From assembly GCA_903848435.1 (NCBI GenBank), contig CAINGG010000419.1, forward strand, positions 1 through 5,403: a stretch of 5,403 nt of DNA, read 5' to 3'. How positions within the stretch are numbered: the stretch's first letter is position 1; each line of letters begins with the position of its first letter. Below, piece by piece: positions 1 to 4,171 of this stretch. The position numbers and the translations under genes are program-made. The stretch is from an uncultured Actinomycetes bacterium (GTDB lineage: Bacteria > Actinomycetota > Actinomycetes > S36-B12). Under the pieces are notes generated by a model. It saw only the letters and a list, made by a program, of their open reading frames with translations, made no database searches and was not told the DNA's origin.

Positions 1-821
1 AGGTCATCCGGCTCGTGCGACGCGCGCCGAGTGCCCCCGACGAAGTGCGCTGGGATCCGGCCGCCGGCATCGTCGACCTCGCCGGCCTTCAGGGCATCGA
101 CGCCGTCGTGCACCTGGCCGGCGCGGGCGTCGGCGACAAGCGCTGGACCGAGGCCTACAAGAAGGAGATTCTCGACTCGCGCGTGCAGGGCACCACCACC
201 ATCGCCCAGGCGATGGCCTCGCTCGACCCACGCCCGAGCGTCCTGGTCTGCGGCTCGGCGATCGGCTACTACGGCGACACCGGCGACCGCGAGGTCACCG
301 AGAAGTCTCCTCAGGGAGCTGGATTCCTCGCCGATGTCGTGGCCGCCTGGGAGGCGTCGGCCCAGCCCGCGGTCGATGCGGGCATCCGCGTGCCCTTGGC
401 GCGCACCGGGCTGGTCGTCAGCTCCAAGGGTGGCGCCTGGAAGCGCCTGCTGCCCATCTTCAAGCTCGGTGTCGGCGGCAAGGTGGGCTCAGGCAAGCAG
501 TACTGGTCGTTCATCTCCCTGCGCGACGAGGTCGCGGCTCTCATCGCACTGCTCGAGGACGAGCGCTACCGCGGGCCCGTCAACCTCACCGCACCCCACC
601 CGGTCACCAACTCCGAGGTGACCGCCGCGATGGGTCGCGTCCTGGGCCGGCCCACCGTGCTGCCCGTGCCGGCGTTCGCGATCAAGGCCGCACTCGGCGA
701 GTTCTCGCAGGATGTGCTGGGCAGCCAGCGCGTGCTGCCCCAGGTACTCGAGGGTGATGGATTCAGCTGGAGCGATCCGACGATCGATCAGGCGATACAG
801 CAGGCGGTGTCTGGGGCGTAG
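1..821 (+). CDS. TIGR01777-family NAD(P)-dependent epimerase-like protein, 5' truncated
   Basis: This is an atypical/extended SDR protein of the TIGR01777 (YfcH/SULA-like) family. It presumably acts in the cytoplasm on a nucleotide-sugar-like or other unknown substrate; no precise reaction is established for the family. The open frame runs in from position 3 with no stop, and the first visible residues (VIRLVRRAPSAPDEVRWDP) match the family just after the first beta-alpha-beta unit. About 25-30 N-terminal residues, including the GxxGxxG nucleotide loop, therefore lie outside the window, and the GTG at 15 is not the true start. Visible motifs, counted from position 3, are VVHLAGAGV near residues 35-43, SAIGYYG near 85-91 (active-site Tyr region), YWSFISLRDEV near 167-177, and a C-terminal DUF1731-like tail (QRVLPQVLEGDGF, near 242-254). 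The stop is TAG at 819-821. Its last 59 bp overlap the convergent pseudokinase-like gene. Confidence 0.93.
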   Translation, partial: VIRLVRRAPSAPDEVRWDPAAGIVDLAGLQGIDAVVHLAGAGVGDKRWTEAYKKEILDSRVQGTTTIAQAMASLDPRPSVLVCGSAIGYYGDTGDREVTEKSPQGAGFLADVVAAWEASAQPAVDAGIRVPLARTGLVVSSKGGAWKRLLPIFKLGVGGKVGSGKQYWSFISLRDEVAALIALLEDERYRGPVNLTAPHPVTNSEVTAAMGRVLGRPTVLPVPAFAIKAALGEFSQDVLGSQRVLPQVLEGDGFSWSDPTIDQAIQQAVSGA

Positions 822-1647
822 CCGCCGCCGGGCACACCAGCGGCGCCTGCGGACTGCGCGCCGCGCCGATGACAAGCACTCCCGCGATCGCGACCCCGAC
901 AAGGGCAGCGGTCACGCGCCATGACGGCCGTCGAGATGGGCGCCCCGCCGACGCAGCGTGACGGGCGCGAGACACCTTCGCCGAGGGCGTGGCCTGGGAC
1001 AGGGGGGCTGACGAGGACGGCCGAGCCGTCTCGCCGGGCCAGGCCGCGGGCTCGGGACAGGTGCCTGCGCGACGCTGCGCCGGCGGGGACGAAGGTGGGG
1101 CCAGGCGGCGCCGGGCCAGGTCGAGGACAGCCGCGACGCGCGCCATCGACGGTCGCGCATCGGGATCGGGATCGCTGCCGATCACCAGCAGGTGTGCCAG
1201 GTCGCCGCCCACGGAGCGCGATGGCAGGAGTTCGCGCAGGAGGGTCACGAAGTCGTGCACGTCGCCGGCGGGCGTGCCGGTCGCCGTGCCGGGAGCGATC
1301 GCACCGCTGCCGTCGGGACGCACCCACATGCGCTCGATGCCGACCGCTCCGTGAACGCAGTCGGCGTCATGCAGTTGGGCCAGCCCGGCGGCCACGGATG
1401 CCGTCGCCCGGATGGCTTGGTCAGCGGCGATGTGCAGCACCTCGGACGCGAGGGGTCGTGACTCAGCGGGCACCACCCAGGTGACGGTGAGGTCGCCATC
1501 AGCTTCGTCGACCGACGTGATCTCGGCCAGGCCCGGGTGCCGCACGAGAGTGCATCGCGCGAGTGCGCGCCGGTGGCCATCGCGTGGCGGGTCGACCGGC
1601 ACGGAGTAGGTGGTGGGGATGACAAGGGGCGCATCGGCGAAGGACAT
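763..1647 (-). CDS. Membrane-anchored protein with degenerate Ser/Thr-kinase-like domain (probable pseudokinase)
   Basis: The protein has 294 residues. Residues about 25-180 look like a shrunken protein-kinase fold. HPGLAEITSVDEADGDLTVTW (37-57) resembles the region following helix C, VHG at 98-100 sits where HRD would be, GDVHDFVTLLRELLP (128-142) resembles subdomain IX, and DPDARPSM (161-168) resembles the subdomain XI arginine motif. The glycine-rich loop, the VAIK lysine, the HRD aspartate (here HGAV) and DFG (here APG) are not visible, so catalysis is unlikely. A Pro/Ser/Arg-rich linker (about 183-243) leads to one membrane segment (244-263, VTAALVGVAIAGVLVIGAA). A short Pro/Ser-rich tail of about 30 residues, presumably outside the cell, follows. 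The role is unknown; scaffolding or sensing is inference. The ATG at 1645-1647 is preceded by a weak -10-like hexamer and no clear Shine-Dalgarno. The 3' end overlaps the convergent epimerase gene. It could also be called simply a hypothetical membrane protein. Confidence 0.8.
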   Translation of the reverse strand: MSFADAPLVIPTTYSVPVDPPRDGHRRALARCTLVRHPGLAEITSVDEADGDLTVTWVVPAESRPLASEVLHIAADQAIRATASVAAGLAQLHDADCVHGAVGIERMWVRPDGSGAIAPGTATGTPAGDVHDFVTLLRELLPSRSVGGDLAHLLVIGSDPDPDARPSMARVAAVLDLARRRLAPPSSPPAQRRAGTCPEPAAWPGETARPSSSAPLSQATPSAKVSRARHAASAGRPSRRPSWRVTAALVGVAIAGVLVIGAARSPQAPLVCPAAATPQTPPAVSPDRSSDRSS

Positions 1648-1653
1648 GGCGGC

Positions 1654-1659
1654 ATGCTG
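1654..1659 (-). promoter_or_regulatory. Putative -10 box for the pseudokinase-like gene (leaderless)
   Basis: On the minus strand the hexamer CAGCAT is followed by GCCGCC and then the ATG at 1647. It fits TANNNT at two of the three defined bases (A2, T6). The spacing would place the transcription start at or next to the A of the start codon. No convincing -35 box is seen, and no Shine-Dalgarno lies at normal spacing. The distal end of this hexamer touches the 12-bp inverted-repeat arm at 1659-1670. The call is weak on sequence alone and is supported by the same spacing at two other genes in the window. Confidence 0.35.
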
Positions 1660-1733
1660 CCCCGATTCACGCGAGCGCGTCGTCGGCTATCCACAGGGGC
1701 GGGCATCAAAACCTCAGTCAGGTGAATCGGGGC
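1659..1733. repeat. 12-bp perfect inverted repeat (arms 1659-1670 and 1722-1733)
   Basis: The left arm is GCCCCGATTCAC and the right arm is its exact reverse complement, GTGAATCGGGGC. The arms are 51 bp apart. They enclose most of the first copy of the 34-bp direct repeat, and the right arm lies inside the left arm of the larger palindrome at 1718-1783. The left arm abuts the putative -10 of the pseudokinase-like gene. The arms could be two oppositely oriented binding sites for one regulator, which is inference. A perfect 12-bp match within about 190 bp is unlikely by chance. Confidence 0.75.
1670..1703 (+). repeat. 34-bp direct repeat, copy 1, with DnaA-box-like core
   Basis: This stretch is identical over all 34 bases to 1794-1827, and the copies start 124 bp apart. 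It contains CTATCCACA at 1687-1695, which matches the DnaA-box consensus TTATCCACA at 8 of 9 positions, followed by GGGGCGGG. Identity ends at both edges (A versus G on the left, C versus T on the right). This copy lies 23 bp upstream of the pseudokinase-like start, in reverse orientation to that gene. The repeat is seen directly; DnaA binding is only a possibility. Confidence 0.92.
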
Positions 1734-1783
1734 GGGTCTATTCGACCGAGAAGTGCCAAGTAGACCCGTTTCAGATCACCTGA
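1718..1783. repeat. Imperfect palindrome, 23-bp arms with 20-bp loop
   Basis: Arm 1718-1740 pairs with 1761-1783 at 17 of 23 positions. There is a perfect outer block (TCAGGTGA with TCACCTGA) and a perfect inner block (CGGGTCTA with TAGACCCG). The mismatches fall in the middle, with only one pair surviving there. The loop is 1741-1760. No T-tract follows, and the element sits between two divergent starts, so it is not a terminator. It could be a two-part operator (inner pair 20 bp apart, outer pair 50 bp apart), an RNA hairpin in a longer leader, or the remnant of a small mobile element. Confidence 0.7.
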
Positions 1784-1793
1784 GCGGACAGGG

Positions 1794-1827
1794 CGCGAGC
1801 GCGTCGTCGGCTATCCACAGGGGCGGG
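1794..1827 (+). repeat. 34-bp direct repeat, copy 2, directly upstream of the oxidoreductase -10
   Basis: This is the second identical copy of the repeat at 1670-1703. Its CTATCCACA core is at 1811-1819. The copy ends at the base before the putative TACGGT -10 box (1828-1833) of the oxidoreductase operon, so it occupies the promoter spacer and -35 zone. Copy 1 is followed by CATCAA instead. A protein bound here would overlap RNA polymerase, so the repeat may have a regulatory role (inference). Confidence 0.92.
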
Positions 1828-1833
1828 TACGGT
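1828..1833 (+). promoter_or_regulatory. Putative -10 box TACGGT of the oxidoreductase operon (leaderless)
   Basis: TACGGT fits the actinobacterial TANNNT pattern. The next six bases, GACGAG, lead straight into the ATG at 1840, so transcription would begin at or beside the start codon. No clear Shine-Dalgarno is present before this ATG, consistent with a leaderless message. The -35 zone falls inside the second 34-bp repeat and shows no good TTGACA match. Confidence 0.5.
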
Positions 1834-1839
1834 GACGAG

Positions 1840-3105
1840 ATGGGCGTCGTGGTGGTGGGTGCAGGCATGGCCGGGCTGGCCGCCGCCCGCCATCTGAGCA
1901 ACGCCGGTGTCGAGGCCACGGTGCTGGAGGCCGCGCCACGCGTCGGCGGTCGCGTGCAGACCGATGTCGTCGACGGCTTCCTGCTCGATCGCGGATTCCA
2001 GCTCTACAACCCCGCCTACCCCGAGGGGCGCCGCGTCCTGGACCTCGACGCACTCGACCTGCAGCCCTTCGTCGCGGGCGCCCAGGTCGTCCTCGCCGGC
2101 CGCGGCGGGAGGCGGGTGGCCCGCGTGGGCGATCCGCGTCGCGAGCCGCGATGGGCATGGGGCTCGGCGACCGCCCCGCTCGGCACTCCCCTGTCGACGG
2201 CGCGATTCGTCGGTTACGCGGCATCACGGGCCGTGCGCAGCCCCGCCGCCCTACGCCGCGAGCCCGACATCACCGCCTACGAGGCCCTGCGCCGCGCCGG
2301 GGCTGATCGCTCGCTCATCGAGCGCCTGCTGCGGCCCTTCCTCTCCGGCGTCTTCCTCGAGCACGAGCTCACGACCTCGCGGCGCTTCCTCGACCTCGTG
2401 CTGCGGTCCTTCGTGCGCGGCACCCCCTCCCTGCCCGCCCACGGCATGAAATCCATCCCCGAGCAGTTGGCCTCCGGGCTCGACGTGCGGCTCGGCACAC
2501 CCGTGGCCTCTGTCGCCGACGACCACGTCATCACCGAGGGCGGCGAACGCATCGAGGCCCGCGCCGTCGTCATCGCCACCGATCCGGTCAGCGCCGCACG
2601 GCTCATCCCGCGCCTGCGCATCCCGGCACCCCGCTCGGTCACGACGTGGTACTACCGGCCCGCCTGCGCCGGAAGCGAGCTCGCCAACGGCGAGGGCGTG
2701 CTCGTGCTCGACGGCGCTCGCCGCGGCCCGCTGGTCAACACCGTGGTGCTCACCAACGCGGTACCGACGTACGCACCCCCCGGGCAGGTCCTGGTGTCGG
2801 CGTCCGCACTGGGGGTGCGCACCACCTCAGACAACGAGCGTGCCGTGCGCTCGCACCTGGCGTGGATGTACGGCGTGCCGACGGCAAGTTGGGAACTCGT
2901 GGCGACCTATCCGATCCCCTACGCGCTGCCCGCGATGTCGGTGCCCCTCGAACTCCGCCGGTCGGTGCATGCGCCGGGTGGCGTCTACGTCGCCGGTGAC
3001 CATCGCGACACCGCGTCCATCCAAGGGGCACTCGTGAGCGGACGCCGCGCGGCGACCGCGGTGATGGCTGACCTCGGGGTGCAGAAGCGAAGGGATGATG
3101 CATGA
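1840..3105 (+). CDS. FAD-dependent amine-oxidase-type oxidoreductase
   Basis: The protein has 421 residues and belongs to the flavin amine oxidase / protoporphyrinogen oxidase / phytoene desaturase-like superfamily. It binds FAD and probably oxidises or desaturates a small substrate in the cytoplasm; the substrate is unknown. The N-terminal dinucleotide-binding fold reads VVVVGAGMAGLAAARHL (residues 3-19, GxGxxG at 7-12) and ends with the ribose-binding glutamate (VLE, E30) followed by RVGGR (34-38). SLPAHGMKSIPEQLA (197-211) is a conserved family block, ATDP (246-249) follows a strand, and GVYVAGDHRDTASIQGALVSGRRAA (split: GVYVAGDHRD at 381-390, SIQGALVSGRRAA at 393-405) is the C-terminal FAD-binding segment. 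The length is usual for the family. The ATG at 1840 puts the Rossmann strand at the very N-terminus; an in-frame GTG at 1753 would add 29 unrelated residues read through the intergenic repeats, so it is rejected. It overlaps the next gene by 4 bp. Confidence 0.92.
   Translation: MGVVVVGAGMAGLAAARHLSNAGVEATVLEAAPRVGGRVQTDVVDGFLLDRGFQLYNPAYPEGRRVLDLDALDLQPFVAGAQVVLAGRGGRRVARVGDPRREPRWAWGSATAPLGTPLSTARFVGYAASRAVRSPAALRREPDITAYEALRRAGADRSLIERLLRPFLSGVFLEHELTTSRRFLDLVLRSFVRGTPSLPAHGMKSIPEQLASGLDVRLGTPVASVADDHVITEGGERIEARAVVIATDPVSAARLIPRLRIPAPRSVTTWYYRPACAGSELANGEGVLVLDGARRGPLVNTVVLTNAVPTYAPPGQVLVSASALGVRTTSDNERAVRSHLAWMYGVPTASWELVATYPIPYALPAMSVPLELRRSVHAPGGVYVAGDHRDTASIQGALVSGRRAATAVMADLGVQKRRDDA
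3089..3095 (+). promoter_or_regulatory. Shine-Dalgarno site for the S51 peptidase gene
   Basis: GAAGGGA lies six bases before the ATG at 3102, inside the end of the oxidoreductase gene. It supports the overlapping ATGA start and translational coupling. It is the only clear ribosome binding site seen in the window, in contrast to the operon-head genes. Confidence 0.6.
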
Positions 3106-3836
3106 CGACACGACGAATCCTCGCGACGAGCGGCGGCTTCCTTGCCACCGATCGCTGGGGCGTGCTCCAGCCGGGCAATCTGGTCCGGGAGGCGCTGCGG
3201 CTGACGGGCGTCGATCGCCCACGCGTCTGCCTGGTGATGACCGCGAGCGGAGATGACGCGTCGTACCTCGCGCGGTCCTACGCCGCCCTGGGCGCGCTCG
3301 GCTGCGATGTCGATCACCTGGCGCTTTTCACCATGCCCAACCGCGATCCGGAGGAGGTGCTCGCGCGCAGCGACCTGGTCTGGGTCGGCGGCGGGAGCGT
3401 CGCCAACCTGCTCGCGCTGTGGCGCCTGCATGGCGTCGACACGGCCATGCGCGCCGCGTGGGAGCGCGGCACGATCCTCGCGGGCGTCAGCGCGGGCTCC
3501 ATCTGCTGGCACGTGGGAGGCCCCACCGACTCCTTCGGCCCGACCCTGCAACTGGTGACCAACGGCCTCGGTTTGCTGCCGTACGGCAACGGCGTGCACT
3601 ACGACAGCGAGGCGCAGCGCCGCCCGCTCCTGCACCGCGTGGTCGGTGAGGGCCTGCTCCCGACGTCGTACGCGACGGATGATCGCATCGGCATCCTCTA
3701 CGAGGACGAGGAGCCGGTGCGGGTCATTGCCGACCTCGACGCCGACCCCGTGGACGGTCCGGCCGCCTACCGGATCGAGCGCGCGGGCGGCCAGGTGGTG
3801 GAAACGAGGCTGCCGGTCGGGCCGATGTCGCTATAG
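3102..3836 (+). CDS. Peptidase S51 family protein (dipeptidase E / cyanophycinase-like)
   Basis: The protein has 244 residues, close to the usual length of the family, and belongs to the class I glutamine-amidotransferase-like serine peptidases. Dipeptidase E cleaves Asp-X dipeptides and cyanophycinase cleaves cyanophycin; which reaction applies here cannot be told from the sequence. There is no signal peptide, so it is probably cytoplasmic. Visible motifs are ILATSGGF near the N-terminus (6-13), LVWVGGGSVANLLALW (92-107, equivalent to the GGGNTxxL block), the nucleophile elbow GVSAGS (128-133, probable catalytic Ser130), and GVHYDSE (164-170, probable catalytic His166). An acidic stretch (EDEE, 201-204) follows; I do not assign the third catalytic residue. 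The start overlaps the stop of the oxidoreductase (ATGA, 3102-3105) and has a good Shine-Dalgarno, so the two genes are very likely co-transcribed and coupled. No terminator hairpin is evident after the TAG at 3834-3836. Confidence 0.9.
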   Translation: MTTRRILATSGGFLATDRWGVLQPGNLVREALRLTGVDRPRVCLVMTASGDDASYLARSYAALGALGCDVDHLALFTMPNRDPEEVLARSDLVWVGGGSVANLLALWRLHGVDTAMRAAWERGTILAGVSAGSICWHVGGPTDSFGPTLQLVTNGLGLLPYGNGVHYDSEAQRRPLLHRVVGEGLLPTSYATDDRIGILYEDEEPVRVIADLDADPVDGPAAYRIERAGGQVVETRLPVGPMSL

Positions 3837-3839
3837 ACC

Positions 3840-3869
3840 TTGTGGCCAGCACCTCGACATTGGCACCAT
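3840..3869 (+). promoter_or_regulatory. Possible leaderless promoter of the lipoprotein gene
   Basis: TTGTGG (3840-3845) is separated by 18 bases from CACCAT (3864-3869). The latter fits TANNNT at A2 and T6 and is followed by GCCGCC and the ATG at 3876. This is nearly the same arrangement as before the pseudokinase-like gene. The gap from the upstream stop is only 39 bp, so read-through from the S51 operon is equally possible. Confidence 0.35.
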
Positions 3870-3875
3870 GCCGCC

Positions 3876-4163
3876 ATGAGAACCCGACTCATCCCCCTGG
3901 CCGCGGCAGCGGCACTGGCCCTGACCGCGTGCGGCGGTGGCGGCGGATCCGGCTCCGGCCAGGCCCAGGACTTCTGCAATCAGCTCGCCGCGGGCACCGA
4001 CCCCTTCGAGATCTTCCAGTCGATGCGCGACGACTACCCGAATCAGCCTGAGTGGGCGGCCGCGGCCAAGGAGTGGGCGAAGTCGACCTGCCCCGACCAA
4101 CTGGCCAACAACGAGGTACTGCGCAACATCATCTCCAACACCGGCGGCGACCCCGACTCCTGA
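3876..4163 (+). CDS. Small secreted lipoprotein of unknown function
   Basis: The protein has 95 residues. MRTRLIPLAAAAALALTAC is a compact type II signal peptide: two arginines, a hydrophobic core, and an LTAC lipobox with the lipidated Cys at residue 19. A Gly/Ser tether (20-28) follows, so the mature protein should be anchored on the outer face of the cytoplasmic membrane. The mature part (29-95) is short and mostly helical-looking, with WAAAAKEWAKSTCPDQL (60-76). It has two further cysteines, Cys34 and Cys72, which could form a disulphide. I recognise no family. The ATG at 3876 is chosen because it starts exactly at the signal peptide; an upstream in-frame GTG at 3840 would add 12 residues that spoil it. 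It follows the S51 gene by 39 bp on the same strand and converges on the MMPL gene. Confidence 0.85.
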   Translation: MRTRLIPLAAAAALALTACGGGGGSGSGQAQDFCNQLAAGTDPFEIFQSMRDDYPNQPEWAAAAKEWAKSTCPDQLANNEVLRNIISNTGGDPDS

Positions 4164-4171
4164 TCATCGGC

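Noticed and set aside
921..1484. 187-codon open frame on + opposite the pseudokinase-like gene
   Set aside because: It is Arg/Pro/Ala-rich with no recognisable motif. The minus-strand frame has kinase-like motifs and a membrane segment, so it is preferred.
1670..1827. CRISPR array or replication origin
   Set aside because: There are only two copies of the repeat with a 90-bp spacer, no cas genes, and no dnaA/dnaN or AT-rich unwinding region. Two DnaA-like boxes alone do not make an origin.
1659..1827. Insertion sequence or transposon remnant
   Set aside because: No transposase fragment or terminal-repeat/target-duplication structure can be defined. The repeats are compatible with a small non-autonomous element, but nothing in the window demonstrates it.
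1753..1839. N-terminal extension of the oxidoreductase from the in-frame GTG at 1753
   Set aside because: It would add 29 residues without family resemblance, translated across the palindrome loop and the second direct repeat, and would push the Rossmann strand away from the N-terminus. The ATG at 1840 fits the family and a -10 box.
2985..3635. 216-codon open frame on - opposite the S51 peptidase gene
   Set aside because: It is antisense to a gene with a clear GVSAGS motif and coupled start; no family resemblance is seen.
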